Assembly (NCBI GenBank): GCA_902769585.1
Contig: CACXPT010000094.1
Span: 1-32,630, forward strand
DNA length: 32,630 nt
Source: an uncultured bacterium
GTDB taxonomy: Bacteria; Verrucomicrobiota; Kiritimatiellia; RFP12; UBA1067
Direction of reading: 5' to 3'
The stretch's first letter is position 1. Every line of letters begins with the position of its first letter. This document shows positions 1 to 8,589 of the stretch, piece after piece. The notes beneath the pieces are model-generated. The model ran no database searches, was not told where the DNA came from, and saw only the letters and a program-made list of their open reading frames with translations. Both the position numbers and the translations under genes were made by a program.

Positions 1-1422
1 CGCCATCTCCTTCCGGGGGTTGCCACTGTAGAGTCCGTGGTACACCTGTCTGCCGCCGCACATCGCGTACGTCCACACGCGGAAGACGTTGCGCTCGGGC
101 GTGGCGGTGTAGCCCTCGTTGAGCCACACGGGACCGCCGAACTTCTTCGCCATCGCGTTCAGGGCGTAGATGGGCGCGTTCTCGTCGCCCTGCGCCCAGT
201 CGCGCGGGGCCTGCCACCAGTCGAGGCCGTTGTGGAAGTACTCCTGCGGACAGACGGCGCTGTGCCAGGTAGGGTGCTTCGCCACGTACACGCCCGCGCC
301 AAAGAGGCGCTTGTCGGTTTCGTAGAAATCGCGCTCGATCTCGACGTTGCGGGCGAGAACGAGCTTCATGAACGTGCCGATCGCCGCGGCGCGGGCGGCA
401 TCGCCCTTCGCGCCGAGCGCCATAAGCGGGAAGTCATCCATCAGGCTCCGTCCGCATGCGGCGCGGTACGCGGCCTCGAAGTTCGGCGACCACCAGAACT
501 TGTGCAGGCTGGGGGCGTGGTCCGGGATGAAGCCCCACTCGTCGCGCATGCCGCCGTCCGCCCCGAGCGCCTTGTAGCGCGCCATCAGCTCGCGCGCGAA
601 CGGGATGATGTGCGGCGAGAACACGTCGACGGAGAAGTAGTCGGCCTCGAGCGTTACGACTAGCGTCTCGTTCGCTGCGAGACCCGTCGCCGTTCCCTTC
701 ACTATAGCATCGGCGCGGTCCATGTATCCGCCGCCACTCTGGTCGCGCCGATTCTTAACCGACACATCTGCCGCGACATCCACGGTACGGCGCTTCGAGA
801 GGTCAAGCGTCCCGTCCGCGCACTTTCGCACGGCAAACGCGGCGGCAACGCGGGCCGAGACCGGACGGTACGAGTTCCGCGCTCCGCCGGTCATGTGGTC
901 GGTCGCATCCTTGAACGTGTGCGTGAAGGCTGCTACGCCGTTAGTGGGCACCGCAGTGACGACGGTCGCGATGCCCTGCATGTCCTTCGGCCAACGCGCG
1001 AAGAACTCGCGTCGCGCGATGCGCGGGTCGGTGTCCATGTACACCTTGATGCCCGCGGCGTGGGCCTTTTCGCAGACCGTCTTCGCGGCGGCCATCGTCT
1101 CGGGGTCTCCCAGCTCGGGGTTGCAGCGCAGCGTGAGCGTCACGCAGTTGTAGGTGCTTTTTGCGACGCTCTCGTCAATCATCCTGTTGAAGGCCTTCAT
1201 GCCGTCCGGGAAGTCGCGTGTGCCAAACCCCCAGAACACGTTCTCCGGCACCACGTTCACCGGCAGGCGGCGAACCGTCTTGCCGTCGTTCTCAAGCCAG
1301 AATCTGGCGAGCGGATCGGAAGTCGACGCGTCCTCCGCAATCGCGCATAGCGCTAACGCGGCACAGAATACCGCAAGGTTCATGCGAATTCGCGTAAAAT
1401 CGGCCTTTGTCAGATTGTCCAT
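1..1422 (-). CDS. Secreted TIM-barrel glycosidase-like protein, N-terminal 474 residues (3' end outside window)
   Basis: The frame is open from the ATG at 1422 to the window edge. The start is supported by AAGGAG a few bases upstream; an in-frame Met at residue 14 has no such site. Residues 14-30 form a hydrophobic signal-peptide core ending near CAIAED. The mature part alternates strands and helices like a (beta/alpha)8 barrel. It has WGFGTRDF near residue 70, KVYMDTDPR near 135, GGMRDEWGF with Asp294/Glu295, and GPVWLNEGY with Glu436. The two carboxylate-bearing strand ends could be the acid/base and nucleophile of a retaining glycosidase, which is inference only. An insert of about 100 residues (roughly 155-260) looks like a beta-rich domain within the barrel. 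I do not recognise a specific GH family. It is divergent from the mutarotase-like gene and lies near the pectin-degradation genes, so polysaccharide cleavage is the likely role. Confidence 0.8.
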   Translation of the reverse strand, partial: MDNLTKADFTRIRMNLAVFCAALALCAIAEDASTSDPLARFWLENDGKTVRRLPVNVVPENVFWGFGTRDFPDGMKAFNRMIDESVAKSTYNCVTLTLRCNPELGDPETMAAAKTVCEKAHAAGIKVYMDTDPRIARREFFARWPKDMQGIATVVTAVPTNGVAAFTHTFKDATDHMTGGARNSYRPVSARVAAAFAVRKCADGTLDLSKRRTVDVAADVSVKNRRDQSGGGYMDRADAIVKGTATGLAANETLVVTLEADYFSVDVFSPHIIPFARELMARYKALGADGGMRDEWGFIPDHAPSLHKFWWSPNFEAAYRAACGRSLMDDFPLMALGAKGDAARAAAIGTFMKLVLARNVEIERDFYETDKRLFGAGVYVAKHPTWHSAVCPQEYFHNGLDWWQAPRDWAQGDENAPIYALNAMAKKFGGPVWLNEGYTATPERNVFRVWTYAMCGGRQVYHGLYSGNPRKEMA

Positions 1423-1453
1423 AAACTCTCCTTGCGTTGCGTGTTTTGCGTAT

Positions 1454-1483
1454 ATTCTATTACATCTTCCCGCGCTCAGTCCA
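1454..1483 (-). promoter_or_regulatory. Possible promoter of the glycosidase-like gene
   Basis: On the minus strand TAGAAT (1459-1454) lies 18 bases after TGGACT (1483-1478), a weak match to TTGACA. The start codon is about 30 bases downstream, after AAGGAG. Unlike the other promoters in this window it lacks a TGN extension. Confidence 0.3.
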
Positions 1484-1529
1484 TTCCAAAAGGATACTAA
1501 AATCGCATACGCAGGGCAGTGTGGAATTT

Positions 1530-1538
1530 TGATATACT
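1530..1538 (+). promoter_or_regulatory. Extended -10 promoter for the mutarotase-like gene
   Basis: TGATATACT matches TGN plus a TATACT -10. The predicted transcript start is near 1545, leaving a leader of about 38 bases before the ATG at 1583. No -35 is recognisable at the usual distance. The same motif recurs in other gaps of this window. Confidence 0.5.
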
Positions 1539-1582
1539 TTCGGGGCTGCGCGGCATGTTTGCCGGTGGCGAGAGAGGTGACG

Positions 1583-2488
1583 ATGGACATAAAGGCAAAG
1601 ACAATGCTTCTGGCGGCGGCCGCGGCCATGGCCGCAAGTGCCGCAACTGTGGAATTGACGTCTACGTACGGCGGCAAGGCCGTGGCGGACACATACGGCG
1701 CGCGCCTCGTCAGCTGGCGGCCCGCTGGCGGCGAAGAAGTGTTCGCCCTGCCCAAGTCCTACGCCAAGTGCCCTCGTGGCGTAGGCGTCCAGATACACGG
1801 AGGGCTGCCCATCTACTGGCCGTGGTTCGTTTTCGAAGGACCGCAAGGCTGCAAAATACACGGCGTCACCAGCTACGCGGAATGGAAGGTGAAGGAACGC
1901 TCGGAGAACCGCGTCGTGTTCGCGCTGGACGACACGCCGGAGACGCGCAAGGCATGGCCGCACCAATTCCACGCCGAGCTGACCTACGAGCTGGACTCCA
2001 CCCTCAAAGCCACCTTCACCGTCACGAACACCGGCAACGAGCCTTACGCCTGCACAGAGGGATTCCACCCGTACTACCGCGTAGGCGACACCATGCGGTG
2101 TACCGTCACAGGCACTGATGGCGCACGCTACTTCTGGAAGGGAGAGGCGGACATGGGCGACAAGCGCGTGTGGAAAGGCGATTTCCCCTGCCGCCTGGTC
2201 GCCGTCGGCAAGCCAGGCTATGTGTTCGAAGAAGGTCCGCATCGCCACCTGCTGAAGGATCCGGTGCTGAAGCGCGTGATCGACATCTCCTACGAAGGCA
2301 ACATCAAGTTCGTGATGTGGAACTCCGGCCCCGACTTCTCCGCGTTCGGCGAATCCGACGACCCTGACTACGGGCGACACTTCCTCTGCGTGGAGGGTGC
2401 CACGCTATACCGCGACAGGGCCTACACTCTCGCCCCCGGCACCTCGCACACTCTCAAGGCGATTGTCGCCGTGCGCCCTCTCGACTGA
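1583..2488 (+). CDS. Exported aldose 1-epimerase / D-hexose-6-phosphate mutarotase-like protein
   Basis: This 301-residue protein belongs to the galactose-mutarotase-like fold, closest by motif to the YeaD/YMR099C group that interconverts alpha and beta anomers of hexose 6-phosphates. GGLPIYWPWF (about 73-82), GFHPYYR with the expected catalytic His162, and CVEGA with the expected catalytic Glu271 are all present, and the length fits the family. The start at 1583 follows GAGAGGTG; the frame is open further upstream, but nothing there resembles this family. Residues 1-21 (KAKTMLL, then an Ala-rich stretch ending ASAA) look like a cleavable signal peptide. That is odd, because the characterised relatives are cytoplasmic. 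An exported copy may act on free sugars released by the neighbouring glycosidases (inference). The SppA-type gene follows 41 bases downstream. Confidence 0.87.
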   Translation: MDIKAKTMLLAAAAAMAASAATVELTSTYGGKAVADTYGARLVSWRPAGGEEVFALPKSYAKCPRGVGVQIHGGLPIYWPWFVFEGPQGCKIHGVTSYAEWKVKERSENRVVFALDDTPETRKAWPHQFHAELTYELDSTLKATFTVTNTGNEPYACTEGFHPYYRVGDTMRCTVTGTDGARYFWKGEADMGDKRVWKGDFPCRLVAVGKPGYVFEEGPHRHLLKDPVLKRVIDISYEGNIKFVMWNSGPDFSAFGESDDPDYGRHFLCVEGATLYRDRAYTLAPGTSHTLKAIVAVRPLD

Positions 2489-2529
2489 CGCTCCCACATC
2501 GCAACCCAAGCAAGAAAAGAAATACCGCC

Positions 2530-3588
2530 ATGGAAGAAAACACTCAAAAAGGCTGTCTCATCGGATGCCTGTCGTCAGTAGGAATACTCGTCGGAATCAT
2601 GACGCTGATGTTCGCAATGGTCGCATTCTGCATCCGCGGCTGCACGTCGATGAGCAACTCGGACATGTCGAAAGCCATGGACAAACTTGCCGAGACGCGA
2701 CCGCAGGACGAAGCGCCTTTCAAGAAGACATGGCTGTCTGGCAAAGGAGGCGAGAACGCAGCGCACGTCCTCAAGATACGCCTGCGCGGCGTCATCTCGG
2801 AAAGCATTCAGCGCAACATCTTCGACCCCACAGAGGACACGGGCGCGCCGACCGCGCTCCGCAAGATCCGGGCAGCAACCAAGGACAAGACAATCCGTGG
2901 ACTTTATCTCGACATAGATTCTCCTGGCGGCGGAGTGACGATCTCGGACGAGCTGCACGACGCGATATGCCGTTTCCGCAACTCGAACACCAACCGCTTC
3001 GTGTTCGTCCACATGGGCGACCTGTGCTGCTCCGGCGGCTATTACGCCGCCGCGCCTGCCACGTGGATAATGGCGCGCCCCACCACTCTCACCGGATCCA
3101 TCGGGGTGATCATGAGCAGCATCAACATCGCCGAACTTGCCCGCAAGATCGGCCTCGAAGGCGTCACCATCGCGTCTGGCGACAACAAGGACCTTCTCAA
3201 TCCGCTGAAGCCTGTCGACACGAACCACGTCGCCATACTGAAACGTCCGATCAGCCAGCTACACGAACGGTTCGTCTCCATCGTCGCAAAAGGGCGCCAC
3301 CTGCCGCTGGAGACGGTACGCCAGCTCGCGGACGGACGAATCTTCTCGGCGGAGGACGCCCTCAAGGAGAAACTGATCGACGGCATCGGCCACGAAGCTG
3401 ACGCCATGAAGCAGATCAAGAAGCTGGCCGGCCGCGACGTCCGCATCTACGGCTACAAGGAGAAGCCGAACTTCCAGTCGCTGTTCGACGGCATCCTGCT
3501 CTTCGAATCCGCAGACGGACTTGTCCGTAAAATGAAAGCGGTACTCGACGAGGGAGACGCCCCGCGCGCCGAGTACCGCGTCCGCTAG
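2530..3588 (+). CDS. sppA: Signal peptide peptidase SppA-type serine protease (family S49)
   Basis: A 352-residue membrane-anchored S49 peptidase of the short, single-domain SppA class. This family degrades cleaved signal peptides and membrane-protein fragments on the outer face of the inner membrane. Residues 13-35 form one transmembrane segment. The catalytic dyad is visible: Ser168 in CCSGGYY and Lys220 in SGDNKD. They are 52 residues apart, the spacing known for Bacillus SppA. LDIDSPGGG (127-135) and TGSIGVI (188-194) are the other family signatures. The N-terminus is cysteine-rich (Cys9, 13, 34, 38), which is unusual. The ribosome site is weak (AAGAAAAG). It follows the mutarotase-like gene by 41 bases and converges on the TMEM43-like gene, which ends 25 bases away. 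Confidence 0.92.
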   Translation: MEENTQKGCLIGCLSSVGILVGIMTLMFAMVAFCIRGCTSMSNSDMSKAMDKLAETRPQDEAPFKKTWLSGKGGENAAHVLKIRLRGVISESIQRNIFDPTEDTGAPTALRKIRAATKDKTIRGLYLDIDSPGGGVTISDELHDAICRFRNSNTNRFVFVHMGDLCCSGGYYAAAPATWIMARPTTLTGSIGVIMSSINIAELARKIGLEGVTIASGDNKDLLNPLKPVDTNHVAILKRPISQLHERFVSIVAKGRHLPLETVRQLADGRIFSAEDALKEKLIDGIGHEADAMKQIKKLAGRDVRIYGYKEKPNFQSLFDGILLFESADGLVRKMKAVLDEGDAPRAEYRVR

Positions 3589-3603
3589 GCGGCTAGAGCC
3601 GCC
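3588..3603. terminator. Possible bidirectional hairpin between convergent genes
   Basis: GGCGGC and GCCGCC form a 6-base-pair stem around TAGA, starting at the last base of the sppA stop codon. It sits between two convergent genes, where a shared terminator would be expected. There is no T-tract on either side, so intrinsic termination is not assured. Confidence 0.35.
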
Positions 3604-3613
3604 ATTCCCGTGA

Positions 3614-4816
3614 TCATGCCGCGGCGGGCGCTGCGCCAGACGCCGCCTTCGCGGCCTTTGCCGCCATGCGCTTCTTGATGAGTATCCATCCGAAGAATCC
3701 AGCAACCGCCAACAGGATAATGCCCAGCACCGGACGATAGAACAGCCATGCGATGGCGATCGTCACGAGCGAGCAGATGAACGCAATAAGTCCAGCCACG
3801 AGGCCCATGCCCATCTCGACGATGTCGCCGAGGATCGGCAGCACGTCCGCAAGCACGCTCAGCGGCTTGAACACCATCGAGAGGCCTATGAACATCATGA
3901 GGAATCCGCCGACGCGGATGAGCCACGTCATGATCGCGTTGTTCGTGCGCGCCGTCTCGAACATCTCTGCCGCGTCCTTGACGCCGTCCTCGATGTAGCT
4001 CAGCTTCTTCCCGTTCTTAGCCGTGTAGGCGACGAACGTGTCGCCATGCTGCTTGGCGATGACCGAGACGTCGTGCGGATAGACCACTCGGAACGTCACG
4101 CGCATGTCGCCGATGCGGGTCTGCGAAGCGACGTCGCGTGTGTTGAGCGCGTTGTTGCGCGTCTCAGCGTTCGGCACGTAGATCGTGCCGCCCTGGACCT
4201 TGACGCGTTCCACCTTGCACACGAACCCCGTGGGAAACGCATACTGTTGCGCCGAACCTATGTGGTCGATCTGGCTTTCGTTCAAGCGGAACGCGCCAAA
4301 CGTGACGTTGGCGGCCTGCATCTTCTGCGACTCGAACTCCATCATGCCGGGATTGTCATGCCCCTGCTCCTTGAACCCGCTCGAATCGATCGCGGTCGGC
4401 ATCCAAGCCTTCTTGTAGGTATAGGTGGTGACCTTCTCGACACTGCCGCCCAGCTTCTTCTTCTCAGAGGTACGCGACTCCTCGATCCACTGGTACATCT
4501 CCACATTGCGCTCCAGGCGGATCGCAGTCGCGGAGATGCCGAACGTGTCGTCCGTGAGGACATCCTTGGTGTCGGCCTTCCCGCTCATGTGGACCAACTT
4601 GCCTTCCATCTCCTGATCGACGGAGGCGTTCGACTCCACCGCTATGCAAGCCCCCTCGCCTTCGTCGATCGCCTTGGCCGTCTTGACCGAGTCTCCCTCG
4701 TTCCAGAACAGGACCGGGAATCCCGCTATGAAAAGCGCAAGCCCGATCACCACGCCTTTGATGGAACTTCCAAGACGTGAACCCCAAGATTCCGTTGTCG
4801 TCTCTGTTACTGCCAT
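3614..4816 (-). CDS. TMEM43-family membrane protein
   Basis: A 400-residue protein resembling the TMEM43 (formerly DUF1625) family, found in bacteria and in the eukaryotic inner nuclear membrane. Its bacterial function is not established. One transmembrane helix lies near residues 20-38 (GLALFIAGFPVLFW). A long extracytoplasmic domain (about 45-285) carries family-like stretches such as FWNEGDSVKTAKAIDEG and IGDMRVTFRVV. About three more helices lie between about 290 and 380, followed by a Lys/Ala-rich tail. The start at 4816 follows AAGGAG; the frame is open 18 codons further upstream, but without a comparable site. It has its own extended -10 promoter just inside the gap after the GH5-like gene, so it is probably transcribed alone. 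Confidence 0.85.
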   Translation of the reverse strand: MAVTETTTESWGSRLGSSIKGVVIGLALFIAGFPVLFWNEGDSVKTAKAIDEGEGACIAVESNASVDQEMEGKLVHMSGKADTKDVLTDDTFGISATAIRLERNVEMYQWIEESRTSEKKKLGGSVEKVTTYTYKKAWMPTAIDSSGFKEQGHDNPGMMEFESQKMQAANVTFGAFRLNESQIDHIGSAQQYAFPTGFVCKVERVKVQGGTIYVPNAETRNNALNTRDVASQTRIGDMRVTFRVVYPHDVSVIAKQHGDTFVAYTAKNGKKLSYIEDGVKDAAEMFETARTNNAIMTWLIRVGGFLMMFIGLSMVFKPLSVLADVLPILGDIVEMGMGLVAGLIAFICSLVTIAIAWLFYRPVLGIILLAVAGFFGWILIKKRMAAKAAKAASGAAPAAA

Positions 4817-4872
4817 GACATCTCCTTGTTTTTTATGTGCCCAATGCGGCACCATGCCGCCAAGGCACATCT

Positions 4873-4881
4873 AGTATACCA
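4873..4881 (-). promoter_or_regulatory. Extended -10 promoter for the TMEM43-like gene
   Basis: The minus strand reads TGGTATACT, an extended -10 with no clear -35. The predicted transcript start is near 4866, giving a leader of about 50 bases that contains AAGGAG. It lies 6 bases beyond the stop codon of the upstream glycosidase gene, arguing for a separate transcription unit. Confidence 0.55.
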
Positions 4882-4886
4882 TAAAA

Positions 4887-7800
4887 TCAGAGTTCCTCGC
4901 GAATCTGCAACGTTCCGTCATCCGCGATCTGCAGATAACCGACGCGCTTCGGCCCGACAGATAGACTGTGGCCGCCGCGCCGCACCTCCACGGGCGACTC
5001 GCCGCCGTTCCAGAACACCCAGCCCGTCGCCCCCTTCCCAGGCACGCGGAACGTCTCCAGCGTCTCGGGATCCTCTGCCCGCCGCGTAAACGCGCAACCC
5101 GCCGCGCGCAGGCGTGCGCCCACCGCGTCGCGCCGCGCCGCCGCGTCCGCGAAATCCTCCGGCTTCAGCACCAGCTTGACGGTCGGCGGAATGTCGGCCG
5201 CGCGCGACGACGTGAGCTTGCTCCAGTTCGCGCCCCACCATAGTAGCGCGTCATCGAGGTCGTGCGCAGCGGTGATAGACGCCGCACGGGCGGCATCGGG
5301 CGACTGCCGCACCTCCTCGTCCATCAGCACCACCACGTCCGGCGGGTTGTCCACGAGCTCGAGCCGACCGAACGTGCGCGCCATTTTCCCGAAGAGAAGC
5401 GCCGTTGGACGCGGCACGTTAGTGGCATGCACGAGCCCGCACGGGAAGATGCCCTCCATCGGGTCGCGCCAGTGCCACGAGAGGAGCGCCGTCGCGCCTA
5501 GGCCGAAGGCGTGCGAGACCAGGTAGCGGAAACGCCTGTCGTACGACTCGTCGTCGTCGCCGTGTCCCCACGGGTCGCTCGTCTTGAACGTGGGATGGTT
5601 CTTCGCCCCGCACTCGCCGATGATGAGCGGCTTGCCGAGCACGCGCAGGTCCACGTCCTTCATCTCCTGCGGCATGCGCACTGGCGAACCGTAGTAGTGG
5701 CGGTCCGTGAAGTCGAGGTCGAGCGAAGCCACCTGCGGGTCCTTCGTGGCGCCGCCGCCGGCCCAGCCCTGGCTCCAGCCCACCGAGATCTGCAGGTCTG
5801 GACGCACCTCCTTCGCGGCGGCGCGGTTCGTCCGCGCCCACGCGCGCTGCGCGTCCGTGGCGCCGCGCGACGGCGGCTCCTTCATGCTCGGCTCGTTGCA
5901 GATGTCGATCGCAAGCCCCGGCACGTTGCGGTAGCGCGTGGCGATCTCGCGCATCGCGGCATTCTCCGCCGCGAGGCGCGCGGCGTCGCGCGTGTTGCCG
6001 AGGTTAGGCGTGTGGTAGAGGACGATGCCGAACTTCTGCGCCAGCTGCACCACCGCGTCGGAATCGCGCTTCTCCTTCTCGTCGCGGCACGGCAGAAAGC
6101 ACCGCGTCCAGCGCAGACCGAACGCGCGCATCTGGCGGAAGTCCTCGTAGAACCGCAGCGGCGAGCTGGCCGTAACGGATCCGTGCTGCCCCCAGAACGT
6201 CTGGTTGCCCATGAAGAAGCGCGATTCGCCACCGATCGTCAATCGCAGACCGTCCTTCTTCAGACGCGGCCCCTGCGTGATCACGCGGTCATTCCACACC
6301 ACGATCGCGCCCTGCTCTCGGTCGCGCAGGCAATCCCCTTCGAGCAGTTCGGCCGTGAGGTACAGGAAGTCTGGCGCGTCGGACGGCACCGTCCAGTCGA
6401 TCTCCACGTTCGTCTGGCCGCCAACGGCCGAGCACGAACGGTCGAACTTCGCCACCATACGCCCCGACTCGTCGGTCAGCGTGAACCGCACCGTGACGGT
6501 GCGAGGCGCGCCGTAGTTCGCCACGCGCGTGCGAAGCATCGCCTTCTCGCCGACGCGATAGCAGGCGTACTCTCCCGCCGTTCCGAAGAGGTAGAGTCGG
6601 TTCAGGAGCGCATCGACCACTGGCACGATGAGCGTCTCCGCCACCTGACTTCCCGACGCAAAAATGTCTACGTCGTCCACGCCGAAGAACGCCCAGCTGG
6701 ACCCGGCGAACGTGCCAACGTAGTGGTGGACGATCGCGCCGGCGTGTCCGCGCGGCGCACCGTTGGCATCGCGGCACGCGAGGAGCGGACGCCACGCCGC
6801 GCGGTTGGGACCGAAGCCGTGTCCGTTCACGCCCAGCTGCGCGATGGCGGAGAGTCCTGCCACACGACCCGTCCGCTCGACGGACGGAAATACGCCCTTC
6901 ATCTCGGAAGCGAGCGAGAAGCTCGCCACCGAACGCAACTCGAACGACGGATCGAACACGCCGATCTGCTCGGGCCGCGGATGTATCGCGTCGCGGATGC
7001 GCGCGGTGCGCGTGTTGATCGGCGGTACCTGCCCCTGTTTCCGCTCGGCGTCATACGGATCCACGCCAGCCTTCACCGCGCAAACGGCGAAGGAATGCGG
7101 CATCCCCGCCTTCACCACGTCGATCGCGACGCCGAGGCTGATCCGCCGCACGTTGTCGAACTTCACGAAATCACCTGGATGGCCGCGCCCGACGCTTGCA
7201 TTGTCCGACCAGTAGCCGAACTGCGTCTGCGTCAGGCGGAACTCCTTCCAGTCGGACGTCAGGTCAAGCTTCGCGTGCCAGCGCGAGCCGTCCTGCTCGA
7301 CGAGCTCGAACCAGGCGTGCGGCGTCGTGGCATCGCCGCGCGCGAGGAAGCTGATGACAGATTGCCCCCTCAAGGAAGGCAGCGGCGCGGACATCGTGTT
7401 GTACGTCTCCATGCGCGGCGTACTCAGCTCCACACCGACCGCGCCATCCGGCCCCGTCACGTCGCGCCCCACTGTCTCCGACACCGCGCTCTTGCTCCAT
7501 TTCGCCGCCGGCGGTAGCACCACCGGGACCGTACCGGCAGGAACAGGCGCAACGCACGTCTTGGGCGACACCCATCCGCCGTCGCGGAGGCAGACGGGAT
7601 CGTCGAACGCGTAGCCGCCGCAGGTGAAGAGCTGTCCACCCGTCGACAGGTAATCCACCAGGCTCCCGGCCGCCGCCGCCGGAAACGCCGAACCAGTCGG
7701 GACAATCAACAGAGAGATGTTGGCGCTGGAAAGGATGGCCGCATTGGCAACCTCTTCTCCAGTGAGGCGCACCGTCCGATAGCGTCCCGCGAGCGCCTTC

Positions 7801-8546
7801 TCGAAGACCGCGGGATCGGACGGGCAACCGAACGCCCCCTTGCGAGAAGGCAGTCCGAGGTCAAGGATTCCCACGCACGGCACACCATCACCGATGTTGT
7901 GGGATGCGCGCCATTTGGCGGCGGCGCGCTGGTCGGAGACGATGCGCTTCGCCAACGCCTGGTCTTCGGCGGACGGCGCGTAGGCGGTCGCCGCCGTCCC
8001 CAGCTCCACCTGCGGCTCGGTGAACCAAGCCGTGCCGGAACCACAGAGGCAGAATACGAAATTCGCCTCGGAGGTCCCCTTCGGCAAAGCAGGGATGGTC
8101 TTCACGATGCGAGTCCAGTCCTTCGTGCCGACAAGTTTGCTGTCCGAATCGTTCGCTGCCAGGCGCCTGCCGTTCGCGAAGCAGTTCAGCGAGATGTAGG
8201 CCATGGATCCGGCGGAAAGGCCTTCCGTCTTCGCCCAGACGCTGATCGTGTACGGCGTGTTCGGTCGAAGGTCGCGCACGGGATGCGTGATGAGGTGCCA
8301 GACACGTTGCTCGGCCGGCGCGGCCGTGACGCGCACAGCCGGCGCGTCTCCGTGACGCACGACGTGATCGACCTCCAAGCGCACTGCCGAAGGGCTATTG
8401 CACGTCCACCCGGCAGGCAGCCGCCCAAACGGCGAGTTGGTCTGGAACAGCGTGCCAGACAGCAAATTCTGCGCCCACGCTGCATACGGCACCACAGCCA
8501 TCGCCAATGCCATCATGCCAACAGCTAGAAACGAACGACGTCTCAT
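4887..8546 (-). CDS. Large multidomain secreted glycoside hydrolase, GH5-like (clan GH-A)
   Basis: A 1219-residue exported enzyme. Residues 1-25 are a signal peptide (RRRSFLAVG, then a hydrophobic core ending AAWAQ). Residues 26-190 resemble a CBM4/9-type jelly roll (AGWTCNSPSAVRLEVD, TPYTISVWAKTEG). Residues about 215-315 resemble a glutamine-amidotransferase-like alpha/beta domain (SLLIVPTGSAFP, GGQLFTCGG). A second beta-sandwich follows at about 345-500, and an Ig-like module at about 680-760. The catalytic barrel starts near 780 (RFFMGNQTFWGQHG). It shows the clan GH-A pair: acid/base Glu885 in DICNEPSM and nucleophile Glu978 in IIGECGAK. The substrate cannot be read from sequence. Its place behind the GH28-GH78 fusion suggests a pectin side-chain sugar such as a galactan or mannan (inference). 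The ATG at 8546 is preferred over a GTG five codons upstream because AAAGGAG sits before it. Confidence 0.85.
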   Translation of the reverse strand: MRRRSFLAVGMMALAMAVVPYAAWAQNLLSGTLFQTNSPFGRLPAGWTCNSPSAVRLEVDHVVRHGDAPAVRVTAAPAEQRVWHLITHPVRDLRPNTPYTISVWAKTEGLSAGSMAYISLNCFANGRRLAANDSDSKLVGTKDWTRIVKTIPALPKGTSEANFVFCLCGSGTAWFTEPQVELGTAATAYAPSAEDQALAKRIVSDQRAAAKWRASHNIGDGVPCVGILDLGLPSRKGAFGCPSDPAVFEKALAGRYRTVRLTGEEVANAAILSSANISLLIVPTGSAFPAAAAGSLVDYLSTGGQLFTCGGYAFDDPVCLRDGGWVSPKTCVAPVPAGTVPVVLPPAAKWSKSAVSETVGRDVTGPDGAVGVELSTPRMETYNTMSAPLPSLRGQSVISFLARGDATTPHAWFELVEQDGSRWHAKLDLTSDWKEFRLTQTQFGYWSDNASVGRGHPGDFVKFDNVRRISLGVAIDVVKAGMPHSFAVCAVKAGVDPYDAERKQGQVPPINTRTARIRDAIHPRPEQIGVFDPSFELRSVASFSLASEMKGVFPSVERTGRVAGLSAIAQLGVNGHGFGPNRAAWRPLLACRDANGAPRGHAGAIVHHYVGTFAGSSWAFFGVDDVDIFASGSQVAETLIVPVVDALLNRLYLFGTAGEYACYRVGEKAMLRTRVANYGAPRTVTVRFTLTDESGRMVAKFDRSCSAVGGQTNVEIDWTVPSDAPDFLYLTAELLEGDCLRDREQGAIVVWNDRVITQGPRLKKDGLRLTIGGESRFFMGNQTFWGQHGSVTASSPLRFYEDFRQMRAFGLRWTRCFLPCRDEKEKRDSDAVVQLAQKFGIVLYHTPNLGNTRDAARLAAENAAMREIATRYRNVPGLAIDICNEPSMKEPPSRGATDAQRAWARTNRAAAKEVRPDLQISVGWSQGWAGGGATKDPQVASLDLDFTDRHYYGSPVRMPQEMKDVDLRVLGKPLIIGECGAKNHPTFKTSDPWGHGDDDESYDRRFRYLVSHAFGLGATALLSWHWRDPMEGIFPCGLVHATNVPRPTALLFGKMARTFGRLELVDNPPDVVVLMDEEVRQSPDAARAASITAAHDLDDALLWWGANWSKLTSSRAADIPPTVKLVLKPEDFADAAARRDAVGARLRAAGCAFTRRAEDPETLETFRVPGKGATGWVFWNGGESPVEVRRGGHSLSVGPKRVGYLQIADDGTLQIREEL

Positions 8547-8554
8547 CACGGCTC

Positions 8555-8589
8555 CTTTCACCTTTCACCCTTCACCTTTCACCCTTCAA
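8555..8589. repeat. Five tandem heptamers (CYTTCAC) at a gene junction
   Basis: Read on the plus strand, five 7-base units follow without gaps: CTTTCAC, CTTTCAC, CCTTCAC, CTTTCAC, CCTTCAA. The array includes the stop codon of the GH28-GH78 gene (8586-8588). Its other end merges into the AAAGGAG ribosome site of the GH5-like gene (8558-8552, minus strand). On the mRNA each unit reads GTGAAAG or GTGAAGG, so it offers a ladder of weak Shine-Dalgarno-like sites. Confidence 0.85.
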
